Shown here piece by piece: positions 27,552 to 35,946 of a DNA stretch of 64,000 nucleotides (position 1 is the first letter of the stretch; each line of letters starts with the position of its first letter). Source of the DNA: Polaribacter septentrionalilitoris (lineage in GTDB: Bacteria; Bacteroidota; Bacteroidia; Flavobacteriales; Flavobacteriaceae); assembly GCF_009832745.1 (NCBI RefSeq), contig NZ_VRMJ01000036.1, positions 1 through 64,000 on the forward strand. The letters are read 5' to 3'. The notes beneath the pieces are model-generated. The model searched no databases. It had not been told where the DNA came from and worked only from the letters and a program-made list of their open reading frames with translations. A program made the position numbers and the translations under genes.

Positions 27552-28952
27552 ATGAAATACGATATCATTGTTATAGGTTCTGGACCAGGAGGATATATCT
27601 CAGCAGTTAGAGCTTCTCAATTAGGTAAAAAAGTGGCCATTATAGAAAAATATCCAACATTAGGTGGAACTTGTTTAAACGTTGGATGTATTCCTTCTAA
27701 AGCTTTACTAGATTCTTCTCATCATTACTATGATGCTGTAAATCATTTTGAAGAACATGGAATTTCTGTTTCAACACCATCTTTTGATTTTGGTAAAATG
27801 GTAGAAAGAAAAGCCAAAGTAGTAGAAACTACTACTGGAGGAATCAAATACCTAATGGATAAAAATGATATTGATGTTTATGAAGGTTTGGGTTCTTTCG
27901 AAGATGCTACTCATGTTAAAGTAACTAAAAATGATGGTTCATCAGAAGTAATTGAGGGTACAAATATTATCATAGCAACTGGTTCTAAACCATCAACTTT
28001 ACCTTTTATTGAAATTGATAAAGAAAGAATTATTACCTCTACAGAAGCTTTAAAATTAAAAGAAGTTCCAAAGCATTTAATTGTTATTGGTGGTGGTGTA
28101 ATAGGTCTTGAGTTAGGTTCAGTTTACAAACGTTTAGGTGCAGATGTTTCTGTGGTAGAGTATGCTCCAAAAATTACTCCAACTATGGATGCTGATGTAT
28201 CTAAAGAGCTACAAAAGGTACTAAAAAAGCAAGGTATTAAGTTTAACGTTAGTCATGGAGTAACAGCTGTTGAAAGAAATGGAGATGAAGTGGTTGTAAA
28301 AGCAACCAATAAGAAAGGCGTTGAAGTTGAGTTTAAAGGCGATTATTGTCTAGTTGCTGTTGGAAGAAGAGCGTATACTGATGGATTAGGTTTGGAAAAA
28401 GTAGGTGTAGAAGTAAATGAACGCGGACAAGTTGCCGTAAATGATCATTTACAAACTAATATTTCTAATATTTATGCAATTGGTGATGTAGTTAAAGGTG
28501 CAATGTTAGCGCATAAAGCTGAAGAAGAAGGTGTTGTAGTTGCTGAATATTTAGCTGGAGAAAAACCTCATATTGATTATAACTTAATTCCTGGGATAGT
28601 TTACACATGGCCAGAAGTAGCTGCTGTTGGTAAAACTGAACAAGAATTAAAAGATGCTGGTGTAGATTATAAATCTGGTAAGTTTTCTATGAGGGCATTA
28701 GGTAGATCTCGTGCAAGTGGAGATATAGACGGATTTGTAAAAGTATTAGCGGATAAAAATACGGATGAAATTTTAGGAGTTCATATGGTTGGCGCACGTG
28801 TAGCCGATTTAATTATGGAAGCTGCAGTTGCTATGGAATATAGAGCATCAGCAGAAGATTTGGCAAGAATTTGTCATGGTCATCCAACTTATTCTGAAGC
28901 AGTTAAAGAAGCTGCAAAAGCGGCTTGGGATGGAAAACCATTGAATGCTTAA
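27552..28952 (+). CDS. lpdA: Dihydrolipoyl dehydrogenase
   Basis: 466 residues. The FAD-binding GSGPGGY (9-15), redox-active disulfide GGTCLNVGCIPSK (C41/C46), NAD-binding IGGGVIGLELGSVY and C-terminal catalytic HGHPTYSE with the His-Glu dyad are all intact. It reoxidises the lipoyl groups of the pyruvate and 2-oxoglutarate dehydrogenase complexes and the glycine cleavage system. It is encoded alone, with a TATTTTTG box at 27485-27492 and a terminator 24 nt after the stop. Other E3-using subunits are not nearby. Confidence 0.96.
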   Translation: MKYDIIVIGSGPGGYISAVRASQLGKKVAIIEKYPTLGGTCLNVGCIPSKALLDSSHHYYDAVNHFEEHGISVSTPSFDFGKMVERKAKVVETTTGGIKYLMDKNDIDVYEGLGSFEDATHVKVTKNDGSSEVIEGTNIIIATGSKPSTLPFIEIDKERIITSTEALKLKEVPKHLIVIGGGVIGLELGSVYKRLGADVSVVEYAPKITPTMDADVSKELQKVLKKQGIKFNVSHGVTAVERNGDEVVVKATNKKGVEVEFKGDYCLVAVGRRAYTDGLGLEKVGVEVNERGQVAVNDHLQTNISNIYAIGDVVKGAMLAHKAEEEGVVVAEYLAGEKPHIDYNLIPGIVYTWPEVAAVGKTEQELKDAGVDYKSGKFSMRALGRSRASGDIDGFVKVLADKNTDEILGVHMVGARVADLIMEAAVAMEYRASAEDLARICHGHPTYSEAVKEAAKAAWDGKPLNA

Positions 28953-28975
28953 AAGTATTTGTATACAAGAAAATA

Positions 28976-29006
28976 AAAAGGTGCTGAACGAATTCAGCAC
29001 CTTTTT
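28976..29006. terminator. Terminator of lpdA
   Basis: AAAAGGTGCTGAA and TTCAGCACCTTTT form a 13-bp stem with a CGAA loop, ending in a T run. The reverse orientation also ends in T, so it may serve the opposing zinc-ribbon gene whose stop is at 29009. Confidence 0.9.
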
Positions 29007-29008
29007 AT

Positions 29009-29164
29009 TTAAATTCTAAAAGAACGATTGATAAAAGAAAACCATGTATAATTTGTGTTGCACTTATCACAAGAATACGCTCTTGTACCTGGTATTAATT
29101 TAGTAAATGTATTTCTTTTCATCCTGTGTCTAGAAACAGATTTGCATCTTGGACATGCTTTCAT
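29009..29164 (-). CDS. 51-residue zinc-ribbon protein, copy 1
   Basis: A short gene read directly from the minus strand: it starts MKACPRCKSVSRHRMKRN and ends TWFSFINRSFRI, then TAA. Cysteines C4/C7 and C32/C35 form two CxxC knuckles 24 residues apart, the pattern of a zinc ribbon. The body is basic and Arg-rich. An in-frame ATG at 29176 would add four residues. A second, very similar copy lies 110 nt upstream on the same strand, which strongly supports coding. No family name is known to me; nucleic-acid binding is a guess. Confidence 0.75.
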   Translation of the reverse strand: MKACPRCKSVSRHRMKRNTFTKLIPGTRAYSCDKCNTNYTWFSFINRSFRI

Positions 29165-29273
29165 AAGAATAGTCATATTTGTTTAACCCTGTAAAGGTAC
29201 TAAAAACCAATATAATAGAGGCATCTAAAAACAAATTTACTACAACAAGAAATTAAATTAATAAGTAATTTAG

Positions 29274-29429
29274 TCAGACTCTAAAAGAACGGTTGATAAA
29301 AGAAAACCAAGTATATTGAGTATTACATTTATCGCATGAATACGCTTTTGTACCAGGTATCATTTTTACAAAAGCATTTCTTTTCATTCTATGTCTAGAA
29401 TCAGATTTACATTTAGGACAGGCTTTCAT
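29274..29429 (-). CDS. 51-residue zinc-ribbon protein, copy 2
   Basis: This is a paralogue of the gene at 29009-29164 with the same length and the same four cysteines (C4, C7, C32, C35). It begins MKACPKCKSDSRHRMKRN and ends TWFSFINRSFRV. About 41 of the 51 residues are identical to copy 1 while the DNA differs at many third positions, which is the sign of selection on protein. The two copies are in tandem with 109 nt between, suggesting an old duplication. It is below the usual size cut-off and easily missed. Confidence 0.75.
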   Translation of the reverse strand: MKACPKCKSDSRHRMKRNAFVKMIPGTKAYSCDKCNTQYTWFSFINRSFRV

Positions 29430-29594
29430 TTTGCAGGAGGATTTAGGCTTAACACTTGCAATCTACTAAAATTCAATCAATTACAACTGAATTATCTTAA
29501 CCCAAACCTGATATTTATTGATTATATGATATTAAGTTGATCTTTTGTTTAAATCATAAAAAAATACACACTTTTTAATGAAATAATAAAATTA

Positions 29595-30461
29595 CTATTT
29601 GTTTAGTTTTCGGTTTGTTTTAATTATGGCTTGTTCATTTTTCCAATCAATCCATTTTTGCCCTTTTATTCTTCTCATAACATTATCCAATGTTCGCATG
29701 ATAAAAACATTATAAATTGCTTTTGATAAGTTTTTTGGTTTTCTGGCAATAGCTCGTAAACTCATTGAAAAACCTGGAGTTATGTAGCGCATGTAATGCC
29801 AAAAACCTTCTGGCATATACAATACATTTCCGTGTTCTAACTCAGCAACATAACCTTTTGCGTTTTTTAATGCTGGCCATTTTTTAAAATCTGGATTGTT
29901 AAAATCAATATCTTCTCTAGTGATTAAAGAATGTGGAATTTTATACAAATGCTCATTCTGATCTTGATCAAACAGAATACATTTCTTTTTTCCTTCAAAA
30001 TGGAAATGAAAAATGTTGGCCAAATCAATATCATAATGCATAAACGTGTAGGAATCTCTTCCTCCAAAAAATAACATGGGTAAACCTTTCATTAGTCGTA
30101 AACCAAAATCTGGATAAGAAAAGTCTTTTTGTAAAACAGGAACTTCTTTTAAAATATTCCACAAAAAAATTCTGAATTTAGTAGGCTCACGTTTTAGTAA
30201 ATCTACATATTCAGACATTTTCATAGTTGCGTGAGGTTCGTTAAAACCGTCTTTGTAATCTACAGGTCTATCATCATAAAGTGGTACAGTTTTATCTCCT
30301 GCAACCTCTTTCATATAGGCTAAACTCCATTTTTTATACGCTGGCCAATCTTCAATAAAACGCTCAATAATTACTGGTTTTTGAGGTTTAAAGTAGTTTT
30401 TTATAAAATCTTCTTTGGTAATCGTTTCAACACGATCTATTTGAGTTAAGTTTAAACTCAT
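29595..30461 (-). CDS. Cupin-like (JmjC/FIH-type) 2-oxoglutarate Fe(II) oxygenase
   Basis: 288 residues, cupin_8 family. The iron-binding facial triad is visible as H142-Y-D144 in TFMHYDIDLAN and H222 in PEGFWHYMRY. The N-terminal KPVIIERFIEDWPAYKKWSL is the usual opening of FIH-like proteins. Such enzymes hydroxylate protein side chains or small molecules using 2-oxoglutarate and oxygen; the substrate here is unknown. It stands alone, with 344 nt of non-coding DNA upstream and 165 nt downstream. Confidence 0.88.
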   Translation of the reverse strand: MSLNLTQIDRVETITKEDFIKNYFKPQKPVIIERFIEDWPAYKKWSLAYMKEVAGDKTVPLYDDRPVDYKDGFNEPHATMKMSEYVDLLKREPTKFRIFLWNILKEVPVLQKDFSYPDFGLRLMKGLPMLFFGGRDSYTFMHYDIDLANIFHFHFEGKKKCILFDQDQNEHLYKIPHSLITREDIDFNNPDFKKWPALKNAKGYVAELEHGNVLYMPEGFWHYMRYITPGFSMSLRAIARKPKNLSKAIYNVFIMRTLDNVMRRIKGQKWIDWKNEQAIIKTNRKLNK

Positions 30462-30521
30462 GTTATTTAAAATAAAAAAACAAAGTTAAGAAAATGTAAC
30501 GAAAATCTTTTATTTAAGAAG

Positions 30522-30551
30522 AAATCCATCACCTTAAAAAGTGATGGATTT
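30522..30551. repeat. Perfect inverted repeat (11-bp stem)
   Basis: AAATCCATCAC and GTGATGGATTT flank an 8-nt loop. It lies in the 344-nt gap 30462-30805 between the cupin gene and the TonB receptor gene. On the minus strand it would be a weak terminator for the receptor because only a broken T run follows. The rest of the gap is AT-rich and holds the other inverted repeat at 30672-30746. Confidence 0.75.
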
Positions 30552-30671
30552 AAAAAATTAAGCTATTAAAACAAATTATTTCATAGCAAATCTTGTTTCT
30601 AATTATAAGTAGTAGAAAAGTAACTTTTGTTACACTAAAAAGAAAAATATTGTCTAAAAAGTAGTTTAGAG

Positions 30672-30746
30672 AGTCTAACTGAGCTTGTCGAAGTTTTTTA
30701 AACTTGATGGATAAATTAAATAGTCTTCGACAAGCTCAGACTGACT
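30672..30746. repeat. Inverted pair of the CTTCGACAAGCTCAG repeat
   Basis: CTGAGCTTGTCGAAG (30679-30693) and its exact complement CTTCGACAAGCTCAG (30725-30739) form a 15-bp stem around a 31-nt AT-rich loop; short less perfect pairing extends outward to AGTCT/GACT. This 15-mer is one I know as a highly repeated dispersed sequence in many bacterial genomes, including flavobacteria. Located 60 nt after the TonB receptor gene, it may act as its terminator. Confidence 0.85.
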
Positions 30747-30805
30747 TTTTTAGTTAATTATTACTTTTAAGACAGTCTCTTTAAATATTTTGAGAAATTA
30801 AATTA

Positions 30806-32626
30806 TTAAAAATTGTAACGTAAACCAAATAAAGCATTGCTTGGTGGCATAGGTACAAAACCAGTTTCTATATAATCTGCATTAAAAATATTATTCGCTG
30901 TAAAAGTGAATTCAAATTCCTGAAGACTAACAATTATCGATGCATCCCAAACATTATAACTTTGTCCGTCTGCACGTTCTGCGTGTTTGTAAATGATATT
31001 CTGACTCACATTTTTAAACAATTGTGTTCTTAAACGAGTTGTAAAATGGTGCTTTAATGTGTTTAATGAATAACGCGACAAATCTCTATTTTGATCTATA
31101 ATATCATCCTCTAAAAAAGTATATCCTACAGCTATATTTTGATTAAAATCGTTGATTTTAAAACCATAATTTGTATCAAGTTCAAAACCTTTTGTATTTA
31201 CATTAGCAATGTTAGTGGCTGTAAAAGTATTTGTGTTAGCATCTGGTCTAATAAAATCGATTAAATTATCTGAATCTCTATTAAATAAAGATACGTTCAT
31301 AAAGAAAGCATTTCTTGTATATTTAAATCCAATTTCTTGAGCAAAAGCTTCTTCTGGTTGCAAATTAGGGTTTCCTGCTGTACTAGAATCGTTATAGTAC
31401 AAATCCGTATAAGTAGGAATTCTAAAAGTACTCCCTATGTTACCATAAACTTTAAAATTCTCAGAGAAATTATAGCCAATATCTAATCCTGGAAAAGCGT
31501 GAAATTTAAAATCAGAAAAATAAGTAACTGCAACACCTGGAGTGACATCAAAATCACCAAAATTAAAACGGTGTTCTAAAAATAAGTTCGCCATCATTCT
31601 GTCTCTTTGCCCCAAATTATTACTGCTAATTGAAACTCTAGAAACATCTACTCCAAAACCAGTAATTCCAAGATTAGAATTGTAAGATGCATTTGCTTCT
31701 GCACCTACTTTGTTTGTAATGTGTAAGTTTCTGTAAAAAGATGGGTCATCTCTTTTTAACAAAAAGATATCTTGACCTCTTCTCCAATACACTCTTGGTG
31801 TAATTTTAAGGTTTTCTGTTTTAAAAGTAGTAGAAACTCCAACTAAACTATTTTGTGTTTCTTCGTATTCATTCAATCCAAAGCTTTGAGGAGTATAAAA
31901 ATTTTGGGCTCCAAATTTTTTATCAAAAAAGGTAGCAATTACATTTATGGGTTGTTTTTGTTTGTTAAAAACACCCTTTAAAAAATAATTGTAATTGTTA
32001 TAGTCAGAATTTTCTCTATACCCATCTGAAGTTAATGCACCAATATGCGCTATAATGGTAGTATTTTCTGAATCTTTACCCAAAGTGACAGAGCCATTTA
32101 ATTGTCCAAAAGAACCTGCTTCTACATTTGCAGAAACGGTACAGTTTAGTTTTTTCTTTGTCACAATATTAATTGCTCCTGTAAAAGCATTTTGTCCAAA
32201 AACTCTTGCTGCAGGCCCTTTTATAATTTCTATACGCTCAATAACCTCTATAGGTAAAGCTGCATTTAATGTATGATGTCCTGTTTGTGCATCATCCATT
32301 TTAATTCCATCAATTAAAAGCAATGTTTGATCGAAACCTCCACCTCTAATGTATAAATCTGATTGACTACCTGCGGTACCTCGTCTTCTAATATCTACAC
32401 CCGCAACTTGTTGTAATAAATCTGCAACATTTGTTGCTGCACTATTTTTAATAATATCTGCAGTTACAATTTGTATAGTTCTCGAATTCTCTTTAAAAGG
32501 AATTTCAATTCTATTTGTAGTAATTACCACTTCTTTTAAGGTATCTCTTTTTATAGTATCTGTTTGCGCATTTGTTTTAAAAACACAAAACGTCAATAGT
32601 AATACTAAGGTAAATTTAATTCTCAT
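30806..32626 (-). CDS. TonB-dependent outer-membrane receptor (BtuB-like)
   Basis: 606 residues. Signal peptide RIKFTLVLLLTFCVFKTNAQ; TonB box-like DTLKEVVITTNR; plug domain about 45-150 with LLQQVAGVDIRRRGTAGSQS and IEIIKGPAARVFGQNAFTGA; then a 22-strand barrel ending NALFGLRYNF with terminal Phe. Size and plug sequence are like BtuB/cobalamin-type receptors, but no cobalamin riboswitch fits into the 67-nt upstream region and no btu genes adjoin, so vitamin B12 is not supported. It is divergent from a MocR-type regulator, which probably controls it; a vitamin B6 or amino-compound ligand is one possible inference. Confidence 0.88.
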   Translation of the reverse strand: MRIKFTLVLLLTFCVFKTNAQTDTIKRDTLKEVVITTNRIEIPFKENSRTIQIVTADIIKNSAATNVADLLQQVAGVDIRRRGTAGSQSDLYIRGGGFDQTLLLIDGIKMDDAQTGHHTLNAALPIEVIERIEIIKGPAARVFGQNAFTGAINIVTKKKLNCTVSANVEAGSFGQLNGSVTLGKDSENTTIIAHIGALTSDGYRENSDYNNYNYFLKGVFNKQKQPINVIATFFDKKFGAQNFYTPQSFGLNEYEETQNSLVGVSTTFKTENLKITPRVYWRRGQDIFLLKRDDPSFYRNLHITNKVGAEANASYNSNLGITGFGVDVSRVSISSNNLGQRDRMMANLFLEHRFNFGDFDVTPGVAVTYFSDFKFHAFPGLDIGYNFSENFKVYGNIGSTFRIPTYTDLYYNDSSTAGNPNLQPEEAFAQEIGFKYTRNAFFMNVSLFNRDSDNLIDFIRPDANTNTFTATNIANVNTKGFELDTNYGFKINDFNQNIAVGYTFLEDDIIDQNRDLSRYSLNTLKHHFTTRLRTQLFKNVSQNIIYKHAERADGQSYNVWDASIIVSLQEFEFTFTANNIFNADYIETGFVPMPPSNALFGLRYNF

Positions 32627-32663
32627 AATTCATCATTTAAAAACGCTGCAAAAGTGGTAACTT

Positions 32664-32709
32664 TCCGGACGATTAATATAGTCCAGTTTTAAAATGTCTA
32701 ATAGTCCGG
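32664..32709. promoter_or_regulatory. Candidate regulator sites (GTCCRG repeats) between receptor and MocR genes
   Basis: CCGGAC (32665-32670), GTCCAG (32681-32686) and GTCCGG (32704-32709) are three copies of one hexamer, the first inverted. They lie across the 67-nt divergent promoter region and the first codons of the MocR gene. GC-rich words stand out in this AT-rich spacer. MocR proteins are known to bind spaced direct and inverted repeats near their own start. Confidence 0.45.
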
Positions 32710-34187
32710 TTGAACATCTTTTGAAGCAATTCATAACTTTTGATAAAAAGTTATCACAACCTGTATACATTCAAGTTTCTCAACAGATTATTAATGCTAT
32801 ACAGCTAAAGTATATTCGTAAAGGTACTGTTTTACCAGGAACCCGAAAGTTTAGTACTCTTTTAAAGATTCATAGAAATACTGCTGTTGCCATTTATGAG
32901 GAATTAGCTTCTCAAGGTTGGGTAGAAATCATCCCCAATAAAGGAACTTATGTTCTAGAAATTGAGAAAAAACCTATCAAGATCATTTCAGAAAAAGTAA
33001 ACTATAATTATACGTATGCAAAAGCAACAGGTTTTCCTTTTCAACAATCCTTTCATTTAGCATCTACTGCACAATTAACCAGTGCAACCTATACTATAAA
33101 TGATGGAAAACCCGATTTAAGATTGCATCCTGTACATCAATTTACAAGATGGTACAGTGCTGCTATGAAACGAAAAAACTTAATCAAAAAATGGAATAGA
33201 CCTACCGAGTTTTCGCAATCGCTTTTTAAAACACAATTGTGTAATTATTTAAATGCCACAAGAGGTTTTAACATAAGACCCAACAATTTAGTGAGTACTA
33301 GAAGTACAGAAATGAGTTTGTATATTGTTTCTCAGTTGCTCATACAATCTAATGATATTGTATTAGTTGGAGAGTTGAGTAATTATGCCTCAAATATGAT
33401 TTTTCAGCAAGCAGGTGCTACAATTTTAACTGTTCCCATAGATGATGAAGGTTTGGATATTAATTACATCAAAAATAATTTTACAAAAGGAAGTATTCGA
33501 TGTGTGTATGTATGTGCACAAAGAGATTATCCAACATTGGTAACACTAAGCATAAAACGTAGATTGGCTTTGGTAGAACTTGCCAAAACATACGGTTTTG
33601 CTATTATTGAAGATGATTACGATTACGATTTTCAGTTTGATGGTTCTGCAATATTACCTATGGCGAGTGCAGATGTAGACGGAATGGTCATTTATTTAGG
33701 TAAACTTGGGCAATCTTTATTTCCTAGTTTTCAAACTGGTTTTATAGTTGCTCCAAAAAATCTAATCTCCGAAGCAAACAACTATTTACAATTGTTAGAC
33801 AATCAAGGAGATTTAATACAAGAGCAAATGTTATCGGAATTGATTTATGAAGGTGAGATATATCGTTTGATGAAAAAAAACATCATCATTTACAAACAAA
33901 GACGCGATTATGTATGCCAACTACTCAATACCTATTTTACTAAGATCGCCCATTGGAAAATACCTTCTGGTGGATTGGCTATTTGGATAGAATTTTCCCA
34001 AAAAATATCACTCTTAAAACTGGCTGAAGAAGCAGCAAAAAACGATTTATTTTTACCCAAAATAATACTGTATCAAAACCAGAAAACTTGTGCCATTCGT
34101 TTTGGGTTTGGGCATCTAAACTTAGATGAAATGGAGCCTATCATTCAGAAATTAAAAAATGCCTACAATAAAATTACACCTTTATAA
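32694..34187 (+). CDS. MocR-type GntR/aminotransferase-fold regulator with replaced PLP lysine
   Basis: 497 residues. A GntR winged helix (about 20-95: QPVYIQVSQQIINAIQLKYI, NTAVAIYEELASQGW) is fused to an aminotransferase fold-type I domain. The cofactor-ring Asp/Tyr region IIEDDYDYDFQF is present. In the family the PLP Schiff-base lysine lies in a segment like G-T-F-S-K-x-L-F-P; here it reads GKLGQSLFP, placing Gln340 at that position, with a lysine three residues earlier (K337). Either PLP is not covalently bound or K337 replaces it. It is divergent from the TonB receptor, with shared candidate operator repeats, and is followed by a terminator. Confidence 0.85.
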   Translation: MSNSPVEHLLKQFITFDKKLSQPVYIQVSQQIINAIQLKYIRKGTVLPGTRKFSTLLKIHRNTAVAIYEELASQGWVEIIPNKGTYVLEIEKKPIKIISEKVNYNYTYAKATGFPFQQSFHLASTAQLTSATYTINDGKPDLRLHPVHQFTRWYSAAMKRKNLIKKWNRPTEFSQSLFKTQLCNYLNATRGFNIRPNNLVSTRSTEMSLYIVSQLLIQSNDIVLVGELSNYASNMIFQQAGATILTVPIDDEGLDINYIKNNFTKGSIRCVYVCAQRDYPTLVTLSIKRRLALVELAKTYGFAIIEDDYDYDFQFDGSAILPMASADVDGMVIYLGKLGQSLFPSFQTGFIVAPKNLISEANNYLQLLDNQGDLIQEQMLSELIYEGEIYRLMKKNIIIYKQRRDYVCQLLNTYFTKIAHWKIPSGGLAIWIEFSQKISLLKLAEEAAKNDLFLPKIILYQNQKTCAIRFGFGHLNLDEMEPIIQKLKNAYNKITPL

Positions 34188-34207
34188 ACGTAGTTTTTTA
34201 ACACAAT

Positions 34208-34244
34208 AAGATATTAACAAACCTCTTTTAATATCTTTTTTTTT
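34208..34244 (+). terminator. Terminator of the MocR gene
   Basis: AAGATATTA (34208-34216) pairs with TAATATCTT (34229-34237) and is followed by a nine-T run. The umuC start is 14 nt later. Confidence 0.75.
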
Positions 34245-34258
34245 GATACTTTTATACG

Positions 34259-35518
34259 ATGTTTTCGCTTGTAGATTGTAATAACTTTTATGCTTCTTGT
34301 GAACGGGTTTTTAATCCGAATTTACAAAATAAACCTGTTGCTATTTTAAGCAATAATGATGGTTGCGTAATTTCTATGAGCGATGAAGCTAAGAAACTAC
34401 AACTCCCTTTTGGAGCACCAATTTTTAAATGGGAACAATTTTGTAAAGAAAAAAATATTACAATTCTATCCTCCAATTATCCTTTGTACGGAGATATGAG
34501 CGCACGAGTAATGAATATTTTACGAGATTTTTCTCCAGACATCGAAGTCTATTCTATTGATGAATCTTTTTTAGAATTTAAAGGTTTTGAAAATTATGAT
34601 TTTGAAGAATATGCAACTAAAATTAGGTCTCGAATTTTAAAATGGACTGGTATACCCACTTGTGTAGGAATTGCCCCAACAAAAGCATTGAGCAAAGTAG
34701 CCAATAAAATTGCCCGTTCTAACTTAAAACAATCGAAAGGGATTTGTGTGATTAATTCTGATGAAAACAGGATAAAAGCACTAAAATGGACAAAAATTGG
34801 AAAAGTTTGGGGAATTGGAAATCGCTTAGAAAAACGATTACAAGCCAAAGGAATAGTAACTGCTTATGATTTTACACAAGTTTCAAGCGATTGGGTTTTA
34901 AAAAATTTTTCTATTGTAGAATGGCGATTGCAAAAAGATTTGCAAGGAATTTCTAAAATTCCCTTAGAAGATGCTGTTTCATCAAAAAAAATGATTGCAA
35001 CTACTAGAAGTTTTGAAAACACCTATGGAGATATTGATAACATTAAAGAACGTATTTCTACATTTGCTACAAGTTGCGCTAGAAAATTACGTGAGCAAAA
35101 ATCTAGCTGCCACGTAATTACTGTGTTTTTAAGAAGTAATCGTTTTAGCAAACATCAGCCTTACGAAAAAGAAAACAAAACGGTTATTTTATCATTTCCT
35201 ACAGATTCCTCGTTAACCATTGCCAAAGCTGCTACAGAAGCTGTAAAAACTATTTTTAAAAAAGGAGTGCAATATAAAAAAGCAGGTGTTATTGTTTCGG
35301 GTTTGGTGCCAAATGACAATTATCAACTTAATTTATTTTTACACGAAAATCCAAAACATAAGCCACTAATGGCTGCTATTGACAAATTAAATGGTAAATT
35401 TAAATCCGATAAATTAAAGTTAGGCAATCAAGATTTACAACGCACTTGGAAAATGAAACAAGAACGATTATCACCTAAATTTACCACCAATATCAACGAA
35501 GTAATTACTGTAAAATAA
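34259..35518 (+). CDS. umuC: Y-family DNA polymerase V catalytic subunit
   Basis: 419 residues, the UmuC length. Palm catalytic residues are in SLVDCNNFYASCE (Asp6) and VYSIDESFLEF (Asp-Glu). The sequence CVGIAPTKALSKVANKIA and the helix-hairpin-helix GIGNRLEKRLQAKGI follow, then the little-finger domain and the C-terminal UmuC tail. It performs error-prone translesion synthesis. It overlaps the umuD-like gene by 1 nt (TAATG), in the order umuC-umuD, the reverse of enterobacteria. No LexA-type operator is recognisable in the short region between the terminator and the start. Confidence 0.93.
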   Translation: MFSLVDCNNFYASCERVFNPNLQNKPVAILSNNDGCVISMSDEAKKLQLPFGAPIFKWEQFCKEKNITILSSNYPLYGDMSARVMNILRDFSPDIEVYSIDESFLEFKGFENYDFEEYATKIRSRILKWTGIPTCVGIAPTKALSKVANKIARSNLKQSKGICVINSDENRIKALKWTKIGKVWGIGNRLEKRLQAKGIVTAYDFTQVSSDWVLKNFSIVEWRLQKDLQGISKIPLEDAVSSKKMIATTRSFENTYGDIDNIKERISTFATSCARKLREQKSSCHVITVFLRSNRFSKHQPYEKENKTVILSFPTDSSLTIAKAATEAVKTIFKKGVQYKKAGVIVSGLVPNDNYQLNLFLHENPKHKPLMAAIDKLNGKFKSDKLKLGNQDLQRTWKMKQERLSPKFTTNINEVITVK

Positions 35519-35946
35519 TGACAAAAAATTTAGTTTTTTTCACCCCAAAAGCTTCATCAGGAAATGGTGCAGTTTTGGTTGATACAGGAATTTCTGCTGG
35601 GTTTCCATCGCCTGCAGACGATTTTAGAGAAACCCGAATTTCTTTAGATGATGAACTCATTCAAAATAAAGACGCTACCTTTTTTGCCAAAGTAAAAGGA
35701 CAATCGATGATTGACGCAGGTTTAGATGATAACGATTTGTTGGTAATTGATAGAAGTTTAGAACCTGCCAACAATAAAATTGCAGTTTGTTTTTTAGATG
35801 GCGAATTTACGGTAAAACGCTTGCGCGTAGAAAAGAATGAAGTTTGGTTACAACCAGAAAATATTAATTATCCCATCATAAAAATCACAGAAGAGAACGA
35901 TTTTATGATTTGGGGTATTGTAACTAATGTGATTAAGAAAGTTTGA
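35518..35946 (+). CDS. umuD: UmuD/LexA-family S24 peptidase
   Basis: 142 residues. Self-cleavage would be at A27-G28 in ISAGFPSPADD. The Ser-Lys dyad is S63 in GQSMIDAGL and K100 in FTVKRL, as in UmuD and S24 peptidases; no DNA-binding domain is present. Cleaved UmuD' is the partner that activates UmuC. It overlaps umuC by 1 nt and its stop overlaps the TTG start of the next gene, so all three are translationally coupled. Confidence 0.92.
   Translation: MTKNLVFFTPKASSGNGAVLVDTGISAGFPSPADDFRETRISLDDELIQNKDATFFAKVKGQSMIDAGLDDNDLLVIDRSLEPANNKIAVCFLDGEFTVKRLRVEKNEVWLQPENINYPIIKITEENDFMIWGIVTNVIKKV

Noticed and set aside
32627..32693. Cobalamin riboswitch in front of the BtuB-like receptor
   Set aside because: Only 67 nt separate the two divergent starts, far too little for the riboswitch, and no B12-box words are present.
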